DNA of 64,000 nt from Anaerosphaera multitolerans (GCF_004006535.1 NZ_RLIH01000007.1:35928-99927); one strand, 5' to 3'; shown: positions 53,403-62,436, counted from the stretch's first letter. Made by a program: numbers and translations. Notes: generated by a model from the sequence alone, not told the origin.

Positions 53403-53963
53403 CTAAATGGAGTTTAATTCAACAGTAAAATCTAATTGAGAATTTCCGTCAAAGGTACCTATCATTTCAATTACAGTATCTTCAGTGGGTAACTCATTTC
53501 TTAAATCTTCATAGATAAAGTAATTGTGAGAAATGTTATCCTTTCCTTGAAGTACTTTTACAATATCCTGTTCTGTGAAATATATGGAGTTAATATCCAT
53601 TGGAGATATTGAGATTTTTAATTCAGTCACTTCTTTTAAATCTACATTTCCTTCTCCGTCATACAGTATAAAACTTTCTACTTTGTATGTAGGTCTGTTG
53701 TCCTGTAGCATTATATATTCATCAGAATCTTCTCCGAACTCTGACTTAATAAGTTCTGCATCATCATCAGTGAATTGAGAAATTGTAACTTCTGCGCTAT
53801 AATCATTAGTTCTTCCCTCATAATGTAGAAGAATTTCATTTGCTTGTTCTTCCTCACTAACTTCAACACCGTTGTTATTAGTGTTAGTATTTTTATTTTC
53901 ATTCTTAGTTCCACATCCCACAAGTAGAAAAACTAGAGAAAATAAAATTATAATTTTTTTCAT
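53403..53963 (-). CDS. Small lipoprotein of unknown function
   Basis: A 186-residue lipoprotein: signal MKKIIILFSLVFLLVGC with lipobox LVGC, an Asn/Thr-rich linker (NENKNTNTNNN), and an acidic soluble domain containing YSAEVTISQFTDDDAELIKS and SPMDINSIYFTEQDIVKVLQ. I do not recognise the family. It is anchored outside the membrane. I choose ATG 53963 after AGGAGG; an upstream extension of ten residues lacks a ribosome site. A remnant of a duplicate follows its stop. Confidence 0.75.
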   Translation of the reverse strand: MKKIIILFSLVFLLVGCGTKNENKNTNTNNNGVEVSEEEQANEILLHYEGRTNDYSAEVTISQFTDDDAELIKSEFGEDSDEYIMLQDNRPTYKVESFILYDGEGNVDLKEVTELKISISPMDINSIYFTEQDIVKVLQGKDNISHNYFIYEDLRNELPTEDTVIEMIGTFDGNSQLDFTVELNSI

Positions 53964-54051
53964 AAAACACCTCCTATATTTATAATATACCACAATTATG
54001 GCAGGGAGTTAAAATTTTTATAGAATAAGAGGGAAAAGAAAAACACATCTT

Positions 54052-54573
54052 TTATTTTGATGTGTTCTTAAAATTCATATAGGGTTTGTATATTGTGGTA
54101 ATAATAACCAATGTAATTATTAATTCCACTAATACGAAGGAATTATATTGCAGAGAATAAAGCCATGGTGCAATATTGTCCGGAGCATAGAACCAAAAAA
54201 TCAGCCAACCCGATAAAAAGTGACATAAAAATCTAAATATTATGGCAATAGTTGAACCGGTTAATACTCCCTTTAGAGTTTTTGGAAAAAATCCAACGAT
54301 GCCCAATATTCCAAAAGCAAGAATATAATCAAGTAATATGGACATTGGATTTAATACAAAACCTCCAAATATAAATTGCATAAATCCATAGGTAAAAGCT
54401 GCAATTAATCCGTATTTTCCTCCCCAATAAGAGGCGAATAAAATTATGGGAACCATACTTCCAAAGGTTATAGAACCGCCTTGTGGAAGTTGAAAGAGTT
54501 TAATATAACTCAAAACTTGAGCAAGAGCAATCATAGCCCCTGCTTCTGTAATCATTTTTGTATTATTTTTCAT
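54052..54573 (-). CDS. thiT: Thiamine ECF transporter S component (ThiT)
   Basis: A 173-residue membrane protein with six hydrophobic segments, the substrate-specific subunit for thiamine of an energy-coupling-factor transporter. The segments IALAQVLSYIKLFQLPQGGSITFGSMVPI and SYWGGKYGLIAAFTYGFMQF, and the later HFLSGWLIFWFYAPD, match ThiT. The energising EcfA/EcfT module is not in the window. A TPP riboswitch lies directly upstream. Start ATG 54573 follows AAGGTGAG. Confidence 0.93.
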   Translation of the reverse strand: MKNNTKMITEAGAMIALAQVLSYIKLFQLPQGGSITFGSMVPIILFASYWGGKYGLIAAFTYGFMQFIFGGFVLNPMSILLDYILAFGILGIVGFFPKTLKGVLTGSTIAIIFRFLCHFLSGWLIFWFYAPDNIAPWLYSLQYNSFVLVELIITLVIITTIYKPYMNFKNTSK

Positions 54574-54588
54574 AGTCTCACCTTTCTA

Positions 54589-54679
54589 ACAGGTGCCAAC
54601 TATAGTGGAATTCACTACGCCAGCATTATCTGGATCAGCTTTAAGGGTATGTTCTCAGCAAAAGCTCCCCTATTCCTGT
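54589..54679 (-). ncRNA. TPP riboswitch
   Basis: On the minus strand the thi-box motifs are clear: GGGGAGC (near 54670), GCTGAGAACATACCCTT, then CTGATCCAGATAATGCTGGC and GCGTAG. P1 pairs GGAAT (54676-54672) with ATTCC (54611-54607). Downstream, CACCT can pair with AGGTG of the thiT ribosome site, so control of translation is plausible; I cannot resolve which state is ON. The element begins one base after the stop of the upstream SARP-type gene. Confidence 0.92.
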
Positions 54680-57600
54680 TTAATTTAATATTATTTTATT
54701 TTCATTAACTATATTTATCTCATATAAATCCCTATACATATCCAGTGAACTTAGGGCTTTTTCCTTATAAGTCTTACTGTCCTCAACTAATATGTCTTTA
54801 TAAATATCCTGTAGTTCTTTATTGGATTCACCAAAGATGGAAATTTGATATAGAGCAAAGTAAACCGAACCGAAAGCTCTAGGGTCTTCCATTTTTTCCG
54901 AAAATTTCATAGCACTGGAAATATGTTCATAGGAATCTTTGTAGTTGCCTTTTTTAACTTCAATTAATGCCATATAGGATTCAAGAACAGGTCTCTTCCA
55001 GAAAGAGTCAAACTGACCGTATAACTCATAGGCTAAATTGAAATAATTAAGCGCTTCATCAATATCTTCCATTGCAAAATAGGATTTTCCTAAATTTATA
55101 TAGAAGACTGACAAACTTGAAAGTGCATTTTTGTTAATAGTAAGTTCAATGGCCTTTTTAAAGTTTGTAATAGAATCTTCATATTCTCCCAAGGCGAACC
55201 TAAGCTCGCCAATATAATTATAAGCAGCTGCAATGTTAATGGCATACCTGTTGGCAACGTCCTCTGTTACATTAAAAGTATTAATGGACTCCGTAAGGAG
55301 TTTTTCAGCAGTAAAGTAATTTCCCGTCATCATATTGTATAGACCTTTAAGTCTAAGTAAGATTCCGATTTCCTTATGGTAGTTACACTTTACAGCCAAA
55401 TCCAAAGCAAGCTCAATATACTCAATCATATCATTGGCATTGTTAGTTTGGATATTATAGAATATCATCTGTTTATATCCGTCTAGGACAAAATCTTTTT
55501 CATCAAGTTCAATGGCCTTTTGAATAACGCTCTTCATATCGTCAACGCCTTCTTTATAATCGCCGTCTCGGATTAAATAACGTCCCTTCATATAGAAGAA
55601 TTCAATTTCCAAAAGTTTTAACTCATCAGATTGATTGTCTTTTTTAAGCTTTTCAAAAATATCTTCAAGTTCATCAAGGGAATTTTGAATTTTATCTCTT
55701 GAAATATAGACAATGTTATTACTTGGAGTTTCCGCAAGATTTAGTATTGGAAACAGCTCATGAGAAAAGTTTAAATAATAATTTAAAGTTTCAATTCTAT
55801 ACTTCAAGGACTTAAGCTCTTCACCTGCGTTGTTGTAATGGTATACCAATTTAGATAAAAGGTATGGGTCGTTCTTGCGCTTGTCAAGTTTTGCCTCCAT
55901 AAGATCTCCGATTTGTTTATGAGTAATTCGTTTTTTTGCACTGGACTGTGTCATATACACATACTCTCTCAGCTTAATATGAGTGTAAGTAAGATATATA
56001 CTATTATTATTTTCAACTTCACTTATAATATTTCTTTTACAAAGCTCCTCAATGGAGGGAAGTAAATCTATTTCATTTTTTCCCATTATTTCGCTAACCA
56101 CACTTAAAGGAGCTCTATCATAGAAGAAACTGACAATGTCCAGAAGTTTTTTTTCATTTTCAGAAAGATATAAAAATCTGGATTTTATAGTATCTATCAT
56201 CTTAGAAGTCATAATATTAGTATCTTTTTTAGATTTAATTAAGTGTACATATTCATTTAGGAAAAAACTATTTCCTTCTGTTTCCGAATAGATTTTTTCA
56301 AAAGTTTCTTCATCGAATTCCATTTCCGGCAGAGATTTTTTAATAAATTCCTTGGATTCTTCAAAACTAAATCTGGAAAGCTGAATTTTTTCAACCTTAT
56401 GGTATCTGTCAAGAGCAACTATTAAATCGTCTACAGCCTTATTGTATTGATTTCTTGATGTCAATATAAACATAGCCTCAGACTTTATATGGAGCATTAC
56501 AGAGGTTAAAAGTTTAATTGAAGACTCGTCCATCCACTGTATATCTTCAAAGATTATAATTAATTTTTTCACTTCCGAAACTTTTTTAATTGACTCTACA
56601 ATAATTTGAGTAACTAAGTTAAGATTAAGTGCATCAGGCGAATCTTTAGTCTCCAGCAGAGTGGCATCTGTGGAAAAATCATCAAAATTGGGAAATAATT
56701 TTGAAATAGTTGCATTCCAAAAAGTTGGAAATTCAATTTTTTCATCTTTTAAAATTTTACTTAGTTTATTAATAATAATCCCAAAAGGTCTTAAGACATG
56801 ATTTTCTTCAGCCTGGTAAGAAAATGATTCTAAAATAAAGAAGTCCTGTTCTTTGTGCTCTAAGACTTTCTTTTTTAAAAAGCTCTTGCCGATACCTGCT
56901 TCTCCCGTTAAGAATATGGACTTTGTTTCTATATCCTTGGAAAAATTGTCAATAGTCTGTTCAATTAATGCAATTTCATTATATCGACCATAGAAATATT
57001 CGTTTTTTGATCTAGAAGTAGCATTTTTTAAATTAATTAACTTAATTGAATCTTCATAGATGGCTTTCGTCTTTTCGTCAGGTTCCACTCCAAGTTCATT
57101 TAAAAGGAGTTTGGAAAGGTCTTGGTAAGTTTCAATAACTTTTCCCGCCCTGCCTGTCTTTTGAAAGTATCTCATTAAAAGTCTGAAATTTCTTTCGTCA
57201 AATTCATCTATTTGGATTAATTTGTTAATGTTTTTTTCAATATTGTTGTAAATGCCATTTTCAATATCTTTTTCAATTTTCTGATATAAAACATTTGTAA
57301 ACTTATCCTGGTAAAAATTTCTGGTTTTTGTAATCCAATGTTCATATTCATCAGAATCCTTTAAAAAGAAACCCTGTAAGAAATCTCCTTCATATAAGTC
57401 CAAATTTTTTTCAGGATCTTCTGTAAATAGATTTACATCACATTCTATATCAATATCTTCATTTAAAACTAAAATAGATTTTTTTGGTGAAATTATAAAA
57501 TCTGAATCCAAGTGTTTTTTAGCCTGATATAGGGCATTTCGTAAATTCTTCTTTGCCGTCTTTTCATTTTCATCAGGCCATAATAAACCTGCTATCTCAT

Positions 57601-57730
57601 CTCTGGAAACAACTGTATTTATAATAATATAATAAATTAAGGCATTAATCTTGGCATAGGGGAAAAACACCTTTTCTCCATCTTTTAAAATTTGAGGAAT
57701 TCCAAATAATTTGCAATAAATTTTACTCAT
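54680..57730 (-). CDS. SARP/LAL-type large transcriptional regulator (BTAD + ATPase + TPR)
   Basis: A 1016-residue regulator. It has an OmpR/SARP-like winged helix (about 1-95: RDEIAGLLWPDENEKTAKKN), a BTAD domain (about 100-235, ending LLNELGVEPDEKTKAIYED), a STAND-like ATPase with Walker A TGEAGIGKS (275-283) and Walker B IIIFEDIQWMD (about 395), and about eight TPR-like repeats in the C-terminal third (for example YAMEDIDEALNYFNLAYELY). Such proteins integrate ATP and a bound signal before binding direct repeats. It diverges from yuiF-hutH, with heptamer repeats between, so it is the likely activator of that operon. Rare in this type of Firmicute in my experience. Confidence 0.88.
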   Translation of the reverse strand: MSKIYCKLFGIPQILKDGEKVFFPYAKINALIYYIIINTVVSRDEIAGLLWPDENEKTAKKNLRNALYQAKKHLDSDFIISPKKSILVLNEDIDIECDVNLFTEDPEKNLDLYEGDFLQGFFLKDSDEYEHWITKTRNFYQDKFTNVLYQKIEKDIENGIYNNIEKNINKLIQIDEFDERNFRLLMRYFQKTGRAGKVIETYQDLSKLLLNELGVEPDEKTKAIYEDSIKLINLKNATSRSKNEYFYGRYNEIALIEQTIDNFSKDIETKSIFLTGEAGIGKSFLKKKVLEHKEQDFFILESFSYQAEENHVLRPFGIIINKLSKILKDEKIEFPTFWNATISKLFPNFDDFSTDATLLETKDSPDALNLNLVTQIIVESIKKVSEVKKLIIIFEDIQWMDESSIKLLTSVMLHIKSEAMFILTSRNQYNKAVDDLIVALDRYHKVEKIQLSRFSFEESKEFIKKSLPEMEFDEETFEKIYSETEGNSFFLNEYVHLIKSKKDTNIMTSKMIDTIKSRFLYLSENEKKLLDIVSFFYDRAPLSVVSEIMGKNEIDLLPSIEELCKRNIISEVENNNSIYLTYTHIKLREYVYMTQSSAKKRITHKQIGDLMEAKLDKRKNDPYLLSKLVYHYNNAGEELKSLKYRIETLNYYLNFSHELFPILNLAETPSNNIVYISRDKIQNSLDELEDIFEKLKKDNQSDELKLLEIEFFYMKGRYLIRDGDYKEGVDDMKSVIQKAIELDEKDFVLDGYKQMIFYNIQTNNANDMIEYIELALDLAVKCNYHKEIGILLRLKGLYNMMTGNYFTAEKLLTESINTFNVTEDVANRYAINIAAAYNYIGELRFALGEYEDSITNFKKAIELTINKNALSSLSVFYINLGKSYFAMEDIDEALNYFNLAYELYGQFDSFWKRPVLESYMALIEVKKGNYKDSYEHISSAMKFSEKMEDPRAFGSVYFALYQISIFGESNKELQDIYKDILVEDSKTYKEKALSSLDMYRDLYEINIVNENKIILN

Positions 57731-57793
57731 AAAGCACCCCGTCTAATAAATGTATAATAAAAAATAATTATAATTTTCAATTCATATAGTATC

Positions 57794-57822
57794 AGTATAA
57801 TTCAGTTGTAATCTGGTGTCAA
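57794..57822 (-). promoter_or_regulatory. Promoter of the SARP-type regulator gene
   Basis: On the minus strand TTGACA (57822-57817) and TATACT (57799-57794) are spaced by 17 bases, near consensus. Confidence 0.78.
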
Positions 57823-57950
57823 TTGAGTAAAATCGATAAACTGATTTAATTTGTTAATAGGATAAAGAGAAAAGTAAAACCTTTGCTTAAAGAGTTTAAA
57901 ATATTTTTAGATGGGAATCTATTAAAGAGGGTACATATAAATTAGAATAG

Positions 57951-57999
57951 TTAGGTGTCATTTGACGAAAGTTAGACGTAAATAGTCGTAAATTTGACA
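57951..57999. repeat. Five heptamer repeats with 10-11 bp period (candidate SARP binding region)
   Basis: TTAGGTG (57951), TTTGACG (57961), TTAGACG (57972), ATAGTCG (57982) and TTTGACA (57993) start 10, 11, 10 and 11 bases apart, so all lie on the same DNA face. SARP proteins bind heptameric direct repeats with 11-bp period. The cluster lies between the SARP-type gene and yuiF, about 150 bases before the best yuiF -10 box. The rest of the 57823-58209 gap is AT-rich and without a gene. Confidence 0.55.
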
Positions 58000-58149
58000 T
58001 TTTGATTTTTTGCGGCGAAAAACATAGGAACCTTGCTGTTATCACGTTATCATAGGAAAGTATATATTGTTTTTAAAAGCTATATTTATTTAGACCTATA
58101 TTTGATGAAGGACAGTTACAATATAGCCATTCATTATAAGTTTATGTGT

Positions 58150-58155
58150 TATAAT
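58150..58155 (+). promoter_or_regulatory. -10 box of the yuiF-hutH operon
   Basis: TATAAT about 55 bases before yuiF; 17 bases upstream reads CCATTC, a poor -35. This suggests that the promoter needs an activator. Confidence 0.45.
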
Positions 58156-58209
58156 ATTTTATAGTAGGTAGTAAGCACTTATTAGATGAATTAACGAGGA
58201 GGTAGGAAA

Positions 58210-59535
58210 ATGTTATTATTAAACCCAGTAGTTATATCCGTTATAGTAATGGTTGCGTTGTGTTTAATTAAGTTTAACGTAATGCTTTCAATTTTAGTAG
58301 CGGCTATCGTTGGTGGATTGGCAGCAGGTATGCCTATTTATGTGTCTGGAGCAGACAATAACATAATAGACGTACTTATTAGTGGTATGGGTGGAAACTC
58401 AGCAACAGCACTTAGTTACATATTGTTGGGAGCTTTTGCTGTAGGACTTGCTAAATCAGGTCTTGGTACGATTTTAGCTAAGAAAGTATCTAAGATTGTA
58501 GCGGGAAAGAAATTTTTAATGATTTTTATGATTGCATTTATTGCTTGTTTTTCACAGAACCTTGTTCCTGTTCACATTGCATTTGTACCAATATTAATAC
58601 CGCCATTATTACCGGTAATGAATAAACTTAAAGTGGACAGAAGAGCAGTGGCTTGTGCCCTTACATTTGGACTTAAGGCACCTTATTTAGCTGTACCGAT
58701 GGGATTCGGTTTATTGTTCCATGGTATTTTAGTAGACAATATCAGCCAGTTTGGTCTTCCTATTACTAATGCAGATGTAGTTTCGGTAATGTGGATTGGA
58801 GCCCTTTCAATGTTTATAGGTTTGGTATTAGTGGTATTTCTACTTTACAGTAGAGATAGAGAATATGCTGACGTGGTAATTGAAGGATCAGCAAGCTTGG
58901 AAGATGAAGTTCATATGACAAAAGAAGCTTGGGGAGCACTAGCAGGTTGTATAGTTACAGCAGTAGTTTCGATACTTACTACGTCACTTCCATATGCAGC
59001 AATAGCCGGTATATTTACTATGGTTATAACAGGATGTATTAAGTGGAGTGAAATAGATGAAGTAATGGAAGGCGGAATTGACATGATGGGCTTTATAGCT
59101 TTCGTTATGTTAGTGGCGGCTGGTTATGGTACTGTTCTAAGAGAAAGCGGTGGAGTAGAAGAATTAGTTACTACTGTAGCTCAATACATGCACGGCTCTA
59201 AAATGATAGCAGCAACGTTAATGTTATTAGTAGGATTATTAATAACTATGGGTATTGGTACATCTTTTGGTACAATTCCTATAATTGCGGCAATTTATGT
59301 ACCATTATGTCAAGAGATTGGCTTTGGAACAGGTGCTACAATATTGTTAATCGGTGTTGCAGCAGCACTTGGAGATGCAGGTTCACCGGCATCTGACTCA
59401 ACTTTAGGACCAACATCAGGTCTTAACGCGGACGGACAACACGATCACATTTGGGACACCTGTGTGCCTACATTTATAGCTTTTGATATACCGCTTATGA
59501 TAGGTGGAGTAATCGGAGCGTTAATGCTAGGTTAG
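58210..59535 (+). CDS. yuiF: YuiF-type (NhaC superfamily) permease, probable histidine transporter
   Basis: A 441-residue membrane protein, the same length as I recall for B. subtilis YuiF, with about 11-12 hydrophobic segments. Family traits are LLGAFAVGLAKSGLGTILAKK, FSQNLVPVHIAFVPILIPPLLP, FGLKAPYLAVPMGFGLLFHG and the C-terminal LGDAGSPASDSTLGPTSGLNADGQHDHIWDT. YuiF-type carriers linked to histidine ammonia-lyase genes are regarded as histidine permeases; the pairing with hutH 73 bases downstream supports this. Start ATG 58210 follows GAGGAGG. Codon choice is enriched in abundant-tRNA codons as in hutH, indicating high expression. Confidence 0.88.
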   Translation: MLLLNPVVISVIVMVALCLIKFNVMLSILVAAIVGGLAAGMPIYVSGADNNIIDVLISGMGGNSATALSYILLGAFAVGLAKSGLGTILAKKVSKIVAGKKFLMIFMIAFIACFSQNLVPVHIAFVPILIPPLLPVMNKLKVDRRAVACALTFGLKAPYLAVPMGFGLLFHGILVDNISQFGLPITNADVVSVMWIGALSMFIGLVLVVFLLYSRDREYADVVIEGSASLEDEVHMTKEAWGALAGCIVTAVVSILTTSLPYAAIAGIFTMVITGCIKWSEIDEVMEGGIDMMGFIAFVMLVAAGYGTVLRESGGVEELVTTVAQYMHGSKMIAATLMLLVGLLITMGIGTSFGTIPIIAAIYVPLCQEIGFGTGATILLIGVAAALGDAGSPASDSTLGPTSGLNADGQHDHIWDTCVPTFIAFDIPLMIGGVIGALMLG

Positions 59536-59608
59536 TAGGAAAGTAGTATTAGTGGATAACACATAAACGAGGATAGTAGGGGAACCTACAATAAAAGGGG
59601 GAAAAATT

Positions 59609-61147
59609 ATGAATAAAGTAATTTTAAACGGTAGTGATTTGACTCTTGAAGAATTAGTAGCAGTAGCAAGAGACCACGTTGAAGTTGAAATAGCTGAAAG
59701 TGCTATTGCAGCTATTGAAGAATCCAGAAGAATTGTAGATGAAATAGTAGAACAGGAAAGAGTGGTTTACGGAGTAACTACAGGTTTTGGTTCACTATGT
59801 GAAGTAAGCATCTCAAATGACGAAAGTTCACAATTACAAGAAAACTTAATTCGTACTCACGCTGTGGGATACGGTAATCCGCTTCCTGAAGATGAAGTAA
59901 GAGCTACAATTCTTATTAGAATTAACTCACTTGTAAAAGGGTATTCAGGAATTAGATTAAGTGTTGTAAATACTTTATTGGCAATGCTAAACAAAAATGT
60001 TATTCCTTTTATTCCTGAGAAAGGTTCATTAGGAGCATCAGGAGACTTAGCGCCACTTGCTCATATGGTACTTCCAATGCTAGGTCTTGGACGTGCGTAC
60101 TATGACGGTGAATTACTACCGGGTAAGGAAGCTATGGAAAAAGCCGGTCTTGAAATAGTTACTCTTGTAGCTAAAGAAGGACTTGCATTAATTAATGGTA
60201 CATCTGTACTAACAGCTATTGGAGCGCTTGCTACCCATGATGCAATTGACTTATTAAAACTTGCTGACATTGCAGGAGCACTTTCAATGGAAGCTCATAG
60301 AGGAATTATAGATGCTTTCTATGAAAAACTTCATATAATTCGTCCTCATAAGGGATGTCTTGCAACAGCTAAGAACATTAGAGAATTAGTAGAAGGTTCA
60401 ACTTATATTACTCATACAGCGCAATTAAGAGTACAAGACCCTTATTCACTACGTTGTATGCCACAAATTCACGGAGCAAACAAAGATTCAATTGCTTACG
60501 TAAAGGAAAAAGTTGAAATAGAAATTAACTCAGGTACTGATAACCCAATTATCACACCGGACGGAGACGTTATTTCAGGCGGTAACTTCCACGGAGAACC
60601 AATGGCACAACCATTTGACCTACTTGGAATAGGAGCTGCAGAAATCGGAAACGTATCTGAAAGACGTGTTGAAAGATTAGTTAACAGTCAACTTTCAGAC
60701 TTCCCGGCTTTCCTTGTAAAGCATCCGGGTGTAAACTCCGGATTTATGATTACACAATATGCAGCAGCATCTCTTGCATCTGAAAACAAAATTTTAGCTC
60801 ATCCGGCAAGTGTTGACTCAATACCTTCTTCAGAAAACCAAGAAGACTTTGTTTCAATGGCTACTACAGCAGCTAGAAAAGCTAGAGAAATAGTTTTCAA
60901 CTCAAGAAGAATAGTTGCTACTGAAATTATGGCAGCTTGTCAAGGAATCGACTTTAGAAAAGAAGAAGGAAGAAAACTTGGAGCAGGAACTCAAGCGGCA
61001 TATGATGTTGTAAGAAAAGCTATATCATTCCTTGAAAATGATAAAGACGTTGAATTATATGATGAACTTGAAAAAGTTACAGCATTATTATTAGACGGAA
61101 GCATCCTTAATGCAGTAGAAGAAAAAGTTGAAATAGAAATTCAATAA
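59609..61147 (+). CDS. hutH: Histidine ammonia-lyase
   Basis: HutH removes ammonia from histidine to give urocanate, the first step of histidine fermentation to glutamate. The 512 residues are typical. The self-formed MIO cofactor comes from A143-S144-G145 in GSLGASGDLAPLAHM; VYGVTTGFGSL holds the catalytic tyrosine (54), and NSGTDNPII, FHGEPMAQPFD and SSENQEDFVSM are also seen. The start follows AAAGGGGG. The rest of the hut pathway is not present in this window. A strong terminator follows. Confidence 0.97.
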   Translation: MNKVILNGSDLTLEELVAVARDHVEVEIAESAIAAIEESRRIVDEIVEQERVVYGVTTGFGSLCEVSISNDESSQLQENLIRTHAVGYGNPLPEDEVRATILIRINSLVKGYSGIRLSVVNTLLAMLNKNVIPFIPEKGSLGASGDLAPLAHMVLPMLGLGRAYYDGELLPGKEAMEKAGLEIVTLVAKEGLALINGTSVLTAIGALATHDAIDLLKLADIAGALSMEAHRGIIDAFYEKLHIIRPHKGCLATAKNIRELVEGSTYITHTAQLRVQDPYSLRCMPQIHGANKDSIAYVKEKVEIEINSGTDNPIITPDGDVISGGNFHGEPMAQPFDLLGIGAAEIGNVSERRVERLVNSQLSDFPAFLVKHPGVNSGFMITQYAAASLASENKILAHPASVDSIPSSENQEDFVSMATTAARKAREIVFNSRRIVATEIMAACQGIDFRKEEGRKLGAGTQAAYDVVRKAISFLENDKDVELYDELEKVTALLLDGSILNAVEEKVEIEIQ

Positions 61148-61157
61148 TTGTAATATT

Positions 61158-61193
61158 AAAAAGTAGTGTTGCTTGGCAATGCTACTTTTTTTT
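61158..61193 (+). terminator. Intrinsic terminator after hutH
   Basis: AAAAAGTAGTGTTGC / GCAATGCTACTTTTT with loop TTG (one mismatch) and eight T. Confidence 0.9.
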
Positions 61194-61293
61194 AAGTGTA
61201 ACAGTTGAAAGTTATTTAAAAAATAGGTGAAAGCTATATAAAAAAGACTAGGTTCATAGTATTATTATATAGAGGTGCTATGAGAGGTGTACT

Positions 61294-62166
61294 ATGAAAT
61301 TTAAGTTGAAGATTGATAAGAAAAAAGCTTTTAAAACGCTGTTTGGTGTACTTTTGGGAGATATGCTTTCCGCTTTTGCTTTGGTCTACATATTAAAACC
61401 AAATGAAATGATATCAGGCGGTGTAAGTGGGCTTTCAGTTTTAATTGAAAGTCTGACAGGACTTCCCTTGGGATTGTTAGTATTTATTTTAAACATACCG
61501 CTATTTATTTTGGGGTTGTTTTTTTTAGATTTTGACTTTATGTTTTTTTCGGGAATATCCATAGTGGTTTTGTCCCTTTGGATTAGTTTTTTTGAAACTT
61601 TAAAACCTTTAGGTTATGCAATAACCCATGAAATTATTTTAGCCTGTATATTTGGCGGTGTTATAAACGGTGTCGGTGGAGGAACTTTGTTTAAGTATGG
61701 AGCCTCGGCAGGAGGTTTTGATATACCGGCTGCAATTATAAAGAAAAAATTTAATATTCAAATAGGAAATGTACTTTTATTTTTAAATTGTTTTATAATA
61801 GGAATGAGTTCCTTTATATATTCAGTTGATAAAGCTCTTTTTACTTTAGTGGCTTTATTTATAACCTACCAAGTAATAGATATGATTCAACTTGGTGTGG
61901 GAAAACAAAAGCAGGTATTTATTATAAGTCCTGAATATGAAATAATTACAGAGAAAATACATGAAGAAGTAGGTAGGGGAATTACCTATATTAATGGGGA
62001 AGGTTCCTATAAGAATAATGAAGTAAAAATAATTTATCTAATATGCTCTTCAAGGGAAATTGTAGCTGTGAAGAACTTAGTTAGGGAAATAGACCCCAAT
62101 GCCTTTTTAGCAGTAAGTGATACTGTGGAAATACAGGGCAAGGGTTTTAAAAAGATTGAGATATAA
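61294..62166 (+). CDS. YitT-family membrane protein
   Basis: A 290-residue protein with five to six N-terminal membrane segments (GVLLGDMLSAFALVYILKP, MISGGVSGLSVLIESLTG, GVINGVGGGTLFKYGASAGGFDI) and a C-terminal soluble DUF2179 domain (about 205-285: KQVFIISPEYEIITEKIHEEVGRGITYINGEG, AVSDTVEIQGKGF). YitT proteins are widespread in Firmicutes; the function is not settled. Its ribosome site GAGAGGTG lies before ATG 61294. It has its own terminator. Confidence 0.9.
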   Translation: MKFKLKIDKKKAFKTLFGVLLGDMLSAFALVYILKPNEMISGGVSGLSVLIESLTGLPLGLLVFILNIPLFILGLFFLDFDFMFFSGISIVVLSLWISFFETLKPLGYAITHEIILACIFGGVINGVGGGTLFKYGASAGGFDIPAAIIKKKFNIQIGNVLLFLNCFIIGMSSFIYSVDKALFTLVALFITYQVIDMIQLGVGKQKQVFIISPEYEIITEKIHEEVGRGITYINGEGSYKNNEVKIIYLICSSREIVAVKNLVREIDPNAFLAVSDTVEIQGKGFKKIEI

Positions 62167-62194
62167 CACTGGACGCCCAGTGTTATTTTTTTAG
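62163..62194 (+). terminator. Intrinsic terminator after the YitT gene
   Basis: ATAACACTGG / CCAGTGTTAT with loop ACGC, followed by seven T. The YitT stop lies in the left arm. Confidence 0.93.
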
Positions 62195-62201
62195 AAAATT
62201 T

Positions 62202-62420
62202 TGTAATATAACACTTTCTTTTACGTATTAACTATTGAAGGTCAAAATTCATTTGGTTTTATGTGTTTTTAAAATATTTTTAAATGTAATATTTTAAGAA
62301 TACTAACCTACTAACTATTGAAGGACCAAGCTCATTAATTTTCAAGAGATAAAACAAAAAAATTAAATGTAATATTTCAAATTTACCTACGTATTAACTA
62401 GTGAAGGTTAATGAGCTTAC
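62202..62420. repeat. 83-bp imperfect tandem repeat upstream of the sigma gene
   Basis: Three copies. TGTAATAT begins each at 62202, 62285 and 62368, and TGAAGG recurs at 62236, 62319 and 62402, all exactly 83 bases apart. The conserved core is TA(CG)TATTAACTATTGAAGG. The third copy is cut short and runs into the start of the sigma-factor gene. Confidence 0.8.
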
Positions 62421-62436
62421 AGGAAGAGGTGACGAT

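Noticed and set aside
62401..62436. GTG 62401 as start of the sigma gene
   Set aside because: It lies within the tandem-repeat core and has no ribosome site; TTG 62437 is better supported.
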